Source: Trifolium pratense
Taxonomy: Eukaryota > Streptophyta > Magnoliopsida > Fabales > Fabaceae
Direction of reading: 5' to 3'
NCBI RefSeq assembly: GCF_020283565.1
Contig: NC_060059.1
Coordinates: forward strand, 30,237,838 to 30,301,837
Length of the DNA: 64,000 bases
The notes under the pieces are model-generated. The model was not told the origin of the DNA. It saw only the letters and a program-made list of their open reading frames with translations, and did no database searches. A program made the position numbers and the translations under genes. Positions within the stretch are counted from its first letter, which is position 1; the number at the start of each line of letters is the position of its first letter. Shown in pieces: positions 19,316-30,973 of the stretch.

Positions 19316-21415
19316 CATTCAATCCCAACCTTTTGATAGGTTTTGATGAACAAAGAGAAAGAATTTTGAAGTTTTGAAGCCTTCGCTCAGCGAGCATCAG
19401 CGAGCAAAGGCAGTGTAGTCTGATTTCGTGGCGAGCAATAGCGAGCAGCAGCTAACAAGCCTTCGCTCGGCGAGAGATGGCGAACAAAGGTAGTGAGATA
19501 GGGTCTCTCAGCGAGCTGTGGTGAGTAGTGGCGACCAGTGCTGAGCTTGGCGGTTTAAGTGCTACGTGTCAGCAAACCTTCTTGTTAAGTAACTTGGTCG
19601 CTCAGCGACCACTCTGTTCGCTCAGCGAACATGTATTTTCTGAAAGTCTATAAATAGTCATAAGATGCAGAATTTTGAGAAGCTGACCACTTTTTACAGA
19701 GCTAAGCAGATAGAAAAATATAGATCTAGGGTTCTAAGAATATTTTGAAGGTGAATTCATCCAAACTTGAGACATCAGGTGTGATGTTCATTCACTTACT
19801 TTCTCTTCATATTTGTAAGCTTATCATAACTATGTGTGGCTAATTTCTCTTTGTTGGGGTTAGATGTAAATGACTGTTGAAGTATAAAAGTAAGTATATT
19901 TTTATCGTCTCCACAGGGACTAATGTGATATCGAGATGTCGTTCAACAATTAATATAATTTTAAGTAAAGTGATTGAAAGTGTTTGTTTATGAGAAAGTA
20001 TGAAAATATGGTGATGGTGGAGAAATGATCGAAATCACAGAGAGATAAGTTTGCTGGGATTAGATTTCATTACTCATTCATTTGTATTTCCCTAATCAGT
20101 TATATAGATTTTAGTCATCTACCAATATTATCACGTATCGCTCGTCATACGTTTCCGTGTCCAGATAATGCCGAGATATCTATTATACCTATTAACCTCC
20201 GATGTCTCGGATGATCAATCAATACAATAGCATTAAGATCCGATACAAAAAGTGAATATTAAACCTAAATCTATGTCTAGAATTTAAGCTTTAATAGATA
20301 TCATCTTAGTTTTTTTAGATTCAAAGAGTATATGTCTATAACAATTCAAATCTTAAAATAAAACATGAGATTTAAAGATAATATCAATATTGATAGATAA
20401 ACTAAAACATACTCATAATATTGATTTAAAGATATATACTAATAGAGTAATTTACACCTAATCCCAACAAAAGAGAGATTAGCTATTCATATTCATGATA
20501 GCTTTATAAAAGATAAGAAGAAAAGAGAGATGAATAAACATCAATGATGATTTCCCAACAAAAGTTGTAGATCCACACTCAAATCTCCTTGATTCTGGCT
20601 CCTAGGTCTCTCTCTGCTTCTGGACGTGTTTTTGAGTGGTTGAAAGTGAATTGGATATGAAAAAATGAAGTCTGATGGCCTTTTATAAGTGACAGAAAAG
20701 TGGATCTTCGCTTAGCGACGGAGGTTTCTTCACCTTGAAGTACTTTTTAGCCGCCACAGCTTCGCTGGCTCTCGCTACAGCTCGCTCAGTGACGACCTCT
20801 CGCTATCCCTCGCTATCTCTCGCTACAGCTCATCTTGCCATTGACTTGACTCGTTATCCCTCGCTCAGCGATGGCACTGATTTTTCTGCATTTTATGCTT
20901 GCGTCGCTTTGTTTGTCGCTTTGTCGTCGCTTAGCCAACAACTCATACCGAAAATCTTTATCTCTTCATTCCAAATTTCATTAAATCCAAATTTTCCTAT
21001 AAAAAGTGTTGAAATTAGATAGAAATAGTAAAAATAACTAATTTTCTCATTAAAACTAATATTTACAATTAGTTGGGTTTTTTTTATATGAAATTACTTT
21101 TAAAATAAGTCAATAAGTGTTTAAAATATATAAGCAAAACTACCAATTTTTGGCACTTATCAATGACTTTATGATTATGTATTCATCTTGATCTTGTTAT
21201 ATATGTTTTAGTTTATCTATCAATATTGGTGTTGTCTTTAAATCTCATGTTATATCTCAAAGATTTGAATTGTTATAGACATATACTCTTTGAATCTAAA
21301 AGAACTAAGATAACATCTATTAAAGCTTAAATTTTAGACATAGATTTAGGTTTTGATATTCACTTTATGTATTGGATTTTAAAGCTATTGTATTGATTGA
21401 CGATCCGAGATTTTA
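19316..21415 (+). mobile_element. LTR fragment of a Ty3/gypsy family, interrupted by a related solo LTR
   Basis: 19316-19874 and 21163-21415 are the two parts of one plus-strand LTR-like sequence split by the insertion at 19875-21162. Evidence: the sequence after 21168 (TTAGTTTATCTATCAATATTGG, AGACATATACTCTTTGAATC) continues what lies before 19870 when compared with the complementary internal copy at 20170-20460. The 5' part is rich in TCGCTCAGCGA-type palindromes (19380-19635). The left terminus could not be defined. Confidence 0.65.
19875..21162 (-). mobile_element. Solo LTR (Ty3/gypsy-like), nested
   Basis: 1288 bp, TGTTGAAGT..GCACTTATCA, with a perfect 5-bp duplication ATGAC on both sides (19870-19874 and 21163-21167). 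Read on the minus strand it begins TGATAAGTGCC and ends with TCCCTGTGGAGACGATAA, resembling chromovirus-type LTRs. There is no internal domain, so this is the product of LTR-LTR recombination. Positions 20700-20930 carry a cluster of TCGCT(C/A)AGCGA and CTCGCTA motifs also found in the surrounding LTR. It shares 20170-20720 with that LTR in inverted orientation. Confidence 0.88.
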
Positions 21416-21420
21416 AAACA

Positions 21421-22250
21421 ATTCCAAATTTTTTTAGCTTTAACACAAGAGTCAGCCATACCACACAATGTCAAATTAAGACTATGGCAACCATGACAAG
21501 TATTAAAGGCTCTTGGTTTTATGTCTAAAAATTTCTTTTGTACACCTTGTTGTTTTTTTTTTATATTTTATCCATGATCATAACATTGTAAATATATCAT
21601 ATTTTTTCAATCGGTCTTGTAAAACATTAAAAAGTCCTTCACGAGTTGTAACATTCACATTAAAAAAACCTAAAAAAGATTCTTCAATGCTAAAAGAATC
21701 TGAAGAAACAATCATGTATCGTATTATTAAAAACATTTGTTCTTGGTGACTAACATCAAAAGTACAATCAAGTATCACTGATAAATACTTTGCTTGTTTG
21801 ATTTTTCTAGTGTTTTCATTTTTAATTGCAGAAGCAACCAAAAGTATTTACTCGTTTTTGATGTAATGCCCAAGAAAGTGAACATGAACTTTATCATTTG
21901 TAATACGTTTGACATGTCCTTGGACAATTTGGTCAAATTCCGCTAAAATTTCAATTAAGCCAAAGAAAAAAAAAAATCCATTGTTATTTTGGTACAATTT
22001 CTCATCAGAACCACGAAAGAGCAAATTATATTTAGCAAGAAATTTTTTTATTTAATTAATTCTTTTTAAAATAATTTTCCAATGTTCCTTTCTAAGTCTT
22101 TCACTAACATTCTTTCCCAATCAACCTTTTAGTTGTTTTATCAATAGTTTGAAAATTTTGCATCCTAACTATACCAAGTAGTCATATTGTTAACATGTTG
22201 CATGTCTCATGCCCTCTAAGTCTTTCACTAACATGTTTCCAAGTAAAAAA
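21421..22250 (-). pseudogene. hAT transposase fragment (DUF4371 / ZMYM1-like)
   Basis: The clearest part is 21578-21841 (minus), reading IKQAKYLSVILDCTFDVSHQEQM and VTTREGLFNVLQDRLKKYDI, typical of the DUF4371 region of plant hAT transposases. Further down the strand, 21421-21520 reads an in-frame CHGCHSLNLTLC-like block, the Zn-binding and catalytic neighbourhood. The frames are broken and no terminal inverted repeat was found, so this is a relic. Confidence 0.75.
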
Positions 22251-22457
22251 ACCTCGTTTGCTAATTGACCTCTACCAATCCCTCTTTTAAAGGAAACAAA
22301 TAGCTACTACAACACTAAACACCAAACAACATAACTGTACAAAACAACAACAACTCTAAAAACACAAATCACACGCCACACTATCACATCATTCTTCTTC
22401 TTCTTAGCAATGCTCCTCCATCCCTCATTCTTAGAGATATGAGATTGTTGGTGTCTG

Positions 22458-22486
22458 TTTTTTTTTTTTTTTTTTTTTTTTTTTTT
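22458..22486. repeat. Poly-T tract
   Basis: A run of about 29 T. No tail-plus-duplication context was found, so it is simply a homopolymer. 22250-22680 otherwise shows nothing. Confidence 0.9.
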
Positions 22487-24053
22487 CATTTTAAAAATCA
22501 AAAATTTTTTTTCTTTTGAAATTTTGCATATCTCATCTTCTGTTTTGTGTTTGTTGATATACCTCGTTAATCTTTGTCTTTTTTACAAATCTAAAATCTA
22601 AGATTTTTGGTGTTTGTTTTTATAGATCTCATCTTCTATTTCATTTTTCTTTACAGATTTGAGATCGGAACAAGTTCCTCCATCATGTATCAAAAAAAGT
22701 ATTTATTGGCTGCTTAAGGCCGTCAAGAAGTTAAAACTTGTGTAAAAAATTTATTGAAGGCTAAAGGCCGCCAAAAAGTTGCTTCTGGAAATTTATTGAT
22801 CGAGGGTGCCAAAAAGTGTTAACGACAAGCTTTTTATTGGCGCACGAAGACAGCCAAAAAATGTTTTTTTTCTAATGGTTTTTGGCAGTTAATTGAGACT
22901 TTCGGCTGGCAATCACTACAAGAAAACACATTTTTCGCAACGAAAAAAGTCGTTGGAAAATGTCAAAAGTTGCTGCAAAAGAGCTTTACCCCAACAACCA
23001 AAAAGTCGCTGCTGGTTGTTGCGATAAGTTCCGTTACAAAAAGTTTTGCAGCGAAATTTAATATTGTTGCCGTTTATAGGTTTTTTCCAACAATAATATT
23101 TGTTGCCATTTTTTAAAATTTTGTTGGGATAAGTCAACTTTTCCAACAAAAAATGTTGTTATATCTAACTTATCTTAACGACTAAAGTTGTTGCGATAAC
23201 ATTTTTTTCAACAATTTGTAATCTTTGTTATTATATTTTTTTTTTCTTTTCCCCATAAAAGTTGTAGCCATAGAGTTTATTTATAAGTTGTAGCCATATA
23301 GTTTGACATTTAAATATAAATTATTTTTTACAATATATTATGAAATTTTACTTCATATTAAATTTTATATTAATATATATTTTTAATATAATCATATCAC
23401 TATATTCTTAACGAAAAAAAATGAACACAATATAAATAAATTTAATTAACATAAATAAATAAATATCATAAATTTGGTTTACATAAGAGTTATATTTGTT
23501 TCCCTTCAAAGAAACACAAGAATCTCTCTACCAAACTTAAAAAGAAAACAGAAACACAAGAAAATGATGAAAAATATAAAATACGATTACAACATATATT
23601 AATTAAATCTCCTAACTTTATCTTGACCCTCTCTTTGTAATGTAGTTGAAGCTTCCATGTTTCCCTGCAATTTTTAGCCAAATTTTTTTTTTTATAAGTT
23701 TAGTATGTCAACGAATAATGTATAAAAGTAAATATAAAAAAAAAAGTTAGCTACCAAAAGCAATTAAATTATTAAATAACATAATTATAGAACTCAACTT
23801 ATGCACTTATTAATACAAATTAAGAGTAATATAAAAAATGTACCAGAAAAAAAAAAGAGTAAAATAAGAAAATAAGAATACCTTTGTGCACATATGTTAC
23901 TAGTACTTTCAACTCTATGATCATGGTATGCTGCATTGTTCCTACCACTAGAAAATTGTCCAGCCTATATAAATGTTCAAATCAAAATACAAAGATCAAT
24001 TAATGAAATATTAAAAATACTAAACTAATAAACTTGTAAAAAAATGTTGATTT

Positions 24054-25639
24054 TGTTAAAGTTCAGAGAGAAACACAAAGTGACGGCTAGGGTTTCAATA
24101 ATATTATAATAGCATTACTTAACAAAATAAGGATTACAAGACAATTTATAATAATTCCTAATGGGCTACTAAACTACTAACATATAAAGCCCAATACTTA
24201 AAGCCCTAATAATATTATTATCTAACACTTCCCCTCAAACTCACGATGCATTATCAGATAATCATCGAGAGTTTGTCAAACAAAAAACGAAAATCAAACT
24301 ACTCTAACTAAATATTTTATTTCTAATACTACCCCTCAAGCTAAAGCGTACTAAGCTTTGAGCTTGTTACAAATCAACCCGAAAATAAACTAAATTAACT
24401 AATAGCTTCAAATTCAACTTCTTCGGATTTCAGACTTCGAATTGTGAGTATTCCCTCACCGGATTCAATGTGAGTATTCCCTCACCGGATTCAATGTGAG
24501 TATTCCCTCACCGGATTCAAATTTCAAATTGTGAGTATTCCCTCACCGGATTCAATGTGAGTATTCCCTCACCGGATTCAATGTGAGTATTCCCTCACCG
24601 GATTCAAATTTCAAATTGTGAGTATTCCCTCACCGGATTCAATGTGAGTATTCCCTCACCGGATTCAATGTGAGTATTCCCTCACCGGATTCAAATTTCA
24701 AATTGTGAGTATTCCCTCACCAGATTCAATGTGAGTATTCCCTCACCGGATTCAATGTGAGTATTCCCTCACCGGATTCAATGTGAGTATTCCCTCACCG
24801 GATTCAATGTGAGTATTCCCTCACCGGATTCAATGTGAGTATTATCTTAACTCACCCGAGAGAACCAAACAAAAAAAAACAGTCATGACAAACCAAACCA
24901 GACCGCAAGAAGCGAAGCATAACCAAACAAAACAGAACAAAAACCAAATCAAATGGAACTGAACCAAATTAAATCAATCATACCAATCCAACTCAAATAC
25001 CAATCCGATGCACATAATTCCATCAGCATGTGCTGCCGTCTTCTTCATATACCATATACACTATACTTCCATGAGAGTATATGGCACCGGCAACTCTGCC
25101 AACAATAAAAGTGACCTTTGATATATTGGAATAGCTATTAGCTTCAATACGGCGGCTGCGGACGAAATTAACATCACTCAACAAACAGAAAATTGTGATT
25201 CACTTTAAGCTGTTCCTCAAAAACAAATTTGCTCTTTCTTCAATCGATTTCTTTGAACAATACGGAAAAGAACCAACAACCAAAAGATCAGTATTAAATT
25301 TCTTTGAACAATACGGAAAATCAAATACTGGAACGGAAAACAAAACAATCAATCAAACACCGAAAATCAAAACAAATAGATTCCCAATTATTATTATTTT
25401 TTTTGGGAACTCGACAACGGAAACTACGAATGTTTCAAGGCGGATCGAACCTTGCTCTGATACCATGTTAAAGTTCAGAGAGAAACACAAAGTGACGGCT
25501 AGGGTTTCAATAATATTATAATAGCATTACTTAACAAAATAAGGATTACAAGACAATTTATAATAATTCCTAATGGGCTACTAAACTACTAACATATAAA
25601 GCCCAATACTTAAAGCCCTAATAATATTATTATCTAACA
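24054..25639 (-). mobile_element. Non-autonomous short LTR retroelement (TRIM-like)
   Basis: Two 174-bp LTRs (24054-24227 and 25466-25639) look identical, TG..CA, with the 5-bp duplication GATTT on both sides (24049-24053 and 25640-25644). On the minus strand, next to the right LTR, TGGTATCAGAGCAAGG (about 25450-25465) is the classical initiator-Met tRNA binding site. Next to the left LTR is a GAGGGGAAG polypurine tract. The 1238-bp interior has no gag or pol, only a minisatellite and short frames. Identical LTRs indicate very recent movement using enzymes of another (Ty1/copia-type) element. Confidence 0.95.
24444..24846. repeat. 26-bp minisatellite with 87-bp higher-order period
   Basis: Fourteen units of GTGAGTATTCCCTCACCGG plus ATTCAAT, then a partial unit. 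The first nine are organised as three blocks of three (block starts at 24444, 24531, 24618 and 24705; period 87 bp) separated by TTTCAAATT. The last five are simple tandem. One unit has CCAGA in place of CCGGA. Each unit holds the small inverted repeat GTGAG/CTCAC. Confidence 0.97.
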
Positions 25640-25662
25640 GATTTATTATTATTTTTTACTAT

Positions 25663-27202
25663 TTAATCCATACTTACCGTAAAAGGATTCATTCTAAAAA
25701 AAATATGTGCCAATTTTTCCTCAAGTTGCTTCTCCATTCGTTCTTCAAGCTGTCTTTGAGTCTCTTCGAATTGTGTTGCCATTTCTTCTCTTTTGTCACG
25801 CTCTTCTTGAAGTTGAGCTTCAACCTCTTTCAATTTCATTTCTATATCATGTCTCTTTTCACGTTCACTTGCTAACTCTTGATTTAAAGCTGAAGATTTT
25901 CCTCTTGTTGGTTTAATTCCAACTCCAAGACCGCGACAATACCCAGTTCGCTTTCCCACAATTGATTGGAAAGCCTCATTAATAATTTGGTCTTCATCAA
26001 CATCTTCATTAATGTCTTGCAATATCTCAGAAGTTGCTTCTTGGACCTTCAACTATTAAATGAAAGTAAATCAAAATTATAATTCATAATTGAAAATAAA
26101 AGTTCATTGAAACTATTAATAAATATAATAATTAAGTCATACATGAACTTCTCTAGCTCCATCTATCCATTCTTCACTATTCTTCATGTGAGTCATTTGC
26201 CATAAATCTTGAAAATTTGGCTCTTTTCCAGTCTCAGGATCTCTCTAAAAATACAAACACAAAACATTATATTAATACATTATAATATAATAGAAAATTA
26301 GTAATAAATTGTCATCTTTTAATATATTATCACCGCATCATAGCTAATAGCTTGAAAAGATTTTCGTCCACATATATGATTGATGACTTGTTTTGCTTTG
26401 TTTGATTTATTCCTTTCACTCATTGCCTAAGATAATACAAAAAAAAATACTTTAATTTATATTGCATTATACATCTTAATTTAGTAAATCTATAATATTT
26501 TAATTCCAAAATACCTTGTACTCAGGGCTTGAAAAATAATTTACCAAATATGCCCAATCATCTTCATCCACTTCATCAGGTTTGTTCTCTAAAGCTTGCT
26601 CATTTGTTTCAAATTTTTTATAGTGGCTATGAAGTCTTGTCCTATGATTTCGGTAGAGTCTTCTTGATGTTTCAAGTATAACATCTCTATTATGCTCAGA
26701 TTCATCAATGTCAAAAGTATCCTACATTTAATAACGGAAATAAAAATCATTATTAAATACTATTAACTCAAGAAACAAAAAACCATGTGTATGAAACTAA
26801 GATTACCAGAACGTTTGATACTATATTTTCTTTATCATCTTCAGAAATGTCTTTCCAATTCTTAACATTGAGAGGGGCATGTCTTTCCAGAAGCTCCTGG
26901 CCCAACGGCTACCATTCTATCGGTCGGAATAAAAACATCTAATTTTCCTGTAGCACTCTTCCTCTTTTTCTTTGCAACACCTAATCCTGCAGTTTTACCT
27001 CTTCCATTTTTTTTGGTACATTCTTTTTATTTATATCAAGAACATAAAAAGAAGTTAAGATAGACACAAAGAAGCATGATTAAAAAAAAAAAAAAATTAA
27101 CATAAAAAGAAGTCAAATTATTCTACCTTTTTGAAGTAAATCCATATTAGCACTTGAAGGGTTTGGATGAATTGAATTTGATTGATGACTTGGATGCTCC
27201 AT
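25663..27202 (-). CDS. TNP1-like CACTA-associated protein (Transposase_24 family), one frameshift
   Basis: A six-exon gene on the minus strand. The start is at 27202 (MEHPSHQSNS...); exon 1 ends at 27127. The following exons lie at about 27040-26810, 26725-26518, 26430-26333, 26246-26142 and 26052-25663. Exon 3 reads HNRDVILETSRRLYRNHR and DEDDWAYLVNYF. Exons 4-5 read AMSERNKSNKAKQ and RDPETGKEPNF. Exon 6 has IVGKRTGYCRGLG followed by about 60 residues of charged coiled coil (EREKRHDIEMKLKEVEAQL). This order is typical of plant Ptta/En/Spm transposase-family proteins. In exon 2 near 26903 one extra base shifts the frame and brings an early stop. A role in binding the subterminal repeats is known for TNPA of En/Spm and is assumed here. 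Exon 2 borders are approximate. Confidence 0.8.
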
Positions 27203-28337
27203 TATGAGATTCTTATGGTGTAAGCAAGTGGAGTTTGCAGAGCATATTTAGATTCATGACAGAATGTTTATAAATGAGTAGAGGTTTGAAATGGTTTCCT
27301 ATAATGGCAGTTTCCAAAAAAAGTGCAGCACATATGAATAGCGGGAACATTTGATTTTTCATCTTAGAATGAAAATAAATTCAGATGCTAAATTTTACAA
27401 TTCATTTAGCGCCTAAAAAATTATATAGTGAGAAAACTGCAATGTAAGTTCATGGCTTCCAGCATTTTCTCACCACTAAGTGAGTCACTACTCAAGAAAA
27501 AGTGATTTATAAATTAATACTGTGGATTAGTCTGATGAAAAAAAAAAGGGTGGATTAGTCTGATGCAAAAAAAAAGATGAATTAGTTACCTGATTGATAG
27601 GCATGAACTTTTTTTGGTTTACATGATAGGCATGAATTACTTACTTACTTACTGATAAGCATGATTTTTTTTTTTTTTTTATAAGCACTGAATATAACAA
27701 TAAATAAAATTATTATATAAAAAGTTTTTTGTACCAAAAAAAAAAATTTAGATTTCATTGCCACGTTATTAGGAATTTTAAAAATAAAAACTACTACTCC
27801 GTACTATATTATTATTTTGTTACTTATTTTTTGGTAAAAAAAAACTAGTATATTATACATTTATACTACATTAAATAAAAAAAAAAGTAGTATCTTATAA
27901 AAAAAACTAGTATATCTCTTTGCCATATCATTATTAATAATTTTAAACATAAAATTGCTAAACAAAAATAGGTCTGTGAACAAAGTAGTATATTCTTGTT
28001 TCACGTCAAATCCTCATTTGAAAGAAAAAAAATGTGAATCAACAAAAAAAAAAGAGTATGAAATATATGAACTAATATTATTAATGAAGTAATCCTCTCT
28101 CTCCCCACAATGTCCACATAGGAAGTTGTTTGTTTATGTATTTAATTATTTTAAATTTAAATAAAATTACCACCCACTACCTAAAATTGAGGATGTGATG
28201 GTTGTTTTTAGCAACGATCTCATTACAGTATTGCTGCTAATGTATTATACTTCCCAACAACACTTAAATTGTTGCAAAAAAGTCGCGGCAAAAACTATCA
28301 ATTCTTGTAGTGAATAAGTGTTTGTTTTCTTGTAGTG

Positions 28338-29080
28338 TTTGCGTGTCAAGAGTCAAGAGTCTCTCCGACCAACAAATTCAATTTCACTCACGTAGTGAGA
28401 CATCCAACATGGTTGTTATGCATATCCTTGTGCATATCATCTTTTACGAATACACATATGCACTCACTCTCGAGGAATACATATTTCACCCAATTCATAG
28501 ACATTCATCTTGTCTTGTTACCACCTATACTTAATTCTATTTAGGTTGAGTATCACTTGTACTTCGATTCTTCTATTAATTACTGTAATATATTAAGATA
28601 GAAATGAAATAGTAGGTAGTCTGTTATGCAAGAATTAAGATAGAAATGAAATAGTACGGCAGTTGTGTTGTTGTCAAAGACACATACATCCCTTTACCTT
28701 CCATTTGTCTAATTATAAGAAGATTCATATCTTGGAAAACGTCACATGAATTTGAGCAAGTAAAAACTGATGAATCAGTTTCATGCAAGCTCATCCTATA
28801 GGGTAAGCAAAAAGCACCAATATCTTTTCAAAGACGTGTCCAAAAGCAAAATATTACTAGATGGTATATAAGCATTAAAGCCGCCTTCATATTAATCCAA
28901 GAACACACAGACAATTTTGTTTAATATTCTTCTAAAAATATATAATTACTGGTTAGCATGCATCATAATCATTCCTTTTGAACTGCTCCTCCTTGTCTTC
29001 TATATACATTTATAGATAATTAATAAAATTACAACTAAGATATAGTGTCACACTTAATGGATGAATTAGCTGACACAGAG

Positions 29081-29138
<58 letters not shown>

Positions 29139-30870
29139 AATGGATGAAATAATTTTTATTATGCTGAACTTGATAGGGAGGATCACTGTTTGATCCCTTA
29201 CAATTACGATCAGAAAGGGGCTGAAACTACTTGATGCTAGAACTGACCCTGAATCATATTAAATTAAACTGGTGATGAAAAAAATAAATTATTATTATTT
29301 ATTTAGCCTTATTAAAAAAATATATAGGTGAGTGAGTGGATTCTGCAAACTACAGTAATAAACCATTTGACAAATGATCTACAATAGATTAATATATATT
29401 TCAATTTGAAATTATTTAAATATCAACGAAGACTAGCTAATTTCGGCTTTAAAGTACAGTTTATGGTTATCATTAAAAAAATCACTAAATAGTGGATTTT
29501 CATGGTATAGATTTTTGTTAAGTGATGAGGTGCATATGGATAGTTAGAATTAGCTTAAAATTGTTGCTTGTAGTACAAGTTATCAAAGTTAGTTATGTTT
29601 TCCGCCGTTCCTAATTAACTGAATTTTGTATCATATATGTGCTAATCATATAGATATAGTCGTCATTAGCTTGTAGCTTGTAGTATAATTAAGTAAGTTT
29701 GTACCTCACCTTTGAAAAATCAAGTGATCATAATGAAGATTCACTCCAATTATTTCTCAATTTTCCTTTACATTTGATATTATGGATCTGCGACATCTTA
29801 TATAAATTAATATTAAAAGAAAAATTACAAAAAGTTGGAGAACATAAAATCTAAACTAGTAAAAACATACCACCAAAGAGTAATACAACAATAAAAAAGT
29901 ATCAAACTACAATTACTCAATTTGAAGAAATCACTACACACCAAATGTAAAATCTTGCGAACCATCCCGCCAAAATCTCTTTAGGCGAAGGATGATTACA
30001 TATATTAATAATACCGTAGGTGTGTTTTGTGGAAATTCAATGGAGCTTGTGGAACTCCTATAGGTTTGTTTGAGTTTTTAATTAGTAGGGAAGAGTATTG
30101 GTAGGAGGGTATACTTGTGATGGTTGCTAATTTGACATGCTGTTATTTGGTCAATCTGAAATTTTCTAAACAACTTAATCTTTTTTAGGAGATCTTCATC
30201 TATTGAATATCTAGTTGATAGGGTGAAACTTTTTTTCTTGGAAGTCGTATCTAGTTAAAAATTCTGCCAACCCTTACTCTCTTTATAAAAGGAAGATGCA
30301 ACCTATTTTGTGTTGGAACCATTAAAGTCTTGTATGGTGGTGATCCTAAGGTTTGGCAGTCTTAGAGGGGTGTGGGCTTGCCTTTTTTTTTTTCTTCCTT
30401 ATGTTTCCGATTTCTTCTTTTTCTCTCTTTTTTTTGTCAAGTTAATTCTTTGGGGATTGGTGATTCTCAGTCTAGTCAGAGCCTTAAAAGTTGTCTGGCT
30501 TCTTTGCAATTTTTCTTTACTTTAGGCACTCGATACTTCTTGCATATACTCCTTTTTGTGGACTCTTTTTTATGCATTTGTTTTTTCTTTTTTATATATT
30601 ATTATATTATATTTACCATTTTAAGAAAAAAAAACATCAATTTTATTGATGAAAGCAACGTAACCAAAGCTTGTCACCAAATTAAAATGTAATAGAATGG
30701 TATAATTATTAGTAATAAAAAAATTACCCATGATTGGACCCATTAATAGAGCCGGCTAATTGAACAACCCCATGAACAAACGCCAAACAAAACAATCTTT
30801 CTCCAAATAGAAACCCACACTAATGATGATGTATTAGAAACAAAGTCAATTTCATCTTCTTTTCACCTTT
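28338..30870. other. Intergenic region with no supported gene
   Basis: A TATA-like TATATAAG near 28864 is followed by no long frame. 30040-30600 reads a few exon-like words but no identifiable domain. The short frames between 30310 and 30692 are T-rich low complexity. Upstream of the zinc-finger gene the sequence is AT-rich. Confidence 0.4.
29083..29137. repeat. (TA)n microsatellite
   Basis: About 26 TA dinucleotides after GTGTG. Confidence 0.97.
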
Positions 30871-30878
30871 CCAACTCA

Positions 30879-30886
30879 TATAAAAA
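30879..30886 (+). promoter_or_regulatory. TATA box of the zinc-finger gene
   Basis: TATAAAAA lies 95 bp upstream of the ATG at 30974, followed by a CT-rich stretch (TTCTTTCTCTCTTTC) suited to a transcription start near 30910. Confidence 0.7.
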
Positions 30887-30973
30887 CCCTTCTTTCTCTC
30901 TTTCATTTTCCATCATAACATAAAAATAATATCTCAAACTTGGATAAAATTTAAATTTTGCTATTATATATCC

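Larger units (their letters stand above)
22914..28312 (-). mobile_element. CACTA (En/Spm) element with a TNP1-like gene and a nested TRIM
   Basis: The ends are CACTACAAGAAAA at 22914 and the complement (TTCTTGTAGTG) at 28312, with a 3-bp duplication AAT (22911-22913 and 28313-28315). Subterminal regions are full of GTTGTTGCGATAA, AAAGTCG and TTGCAGCG-type motifs. It spans 5399 bp, of which 1586 bp is a later retroelement insertion. It encodes a Transposase_24-like protein on the minus strand. No DDE transposase (TNPD/TNP2) is visible, so it would have to be mobilised in trans. Confidence 0.92.
22680..28337. mobile_element. Remnant of an outer CACTA element around the intact one
   Basis: Right after the target duplication of the inner CACTA element, a second CACTA terminus (TTTTCTTGTAGTG) ends at 28337. 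On the left, 22680-22913 has repeated GCCGCCAAAAAGT / GCCAAAAAATG motifs like subterminal repeats. The inner element therefore seems to have landed about 22 bp from the end of an older CACTA copy. Its left terminus was not found. Confidence 0.5.

Noticed and set aside
24444..24846. CRISPR-like array
   Set aside because: The 26-bp units are contiguous or separated by an identical short spacer, within a retroelement in a plant genome; it is a minisatellite.
25195..25521. 108-codon frame in the TRIM-like element
   Set aside because: It runs into the LTR, is A-rich, and lies opposite to the direction of the element; no gag or pol similarity.
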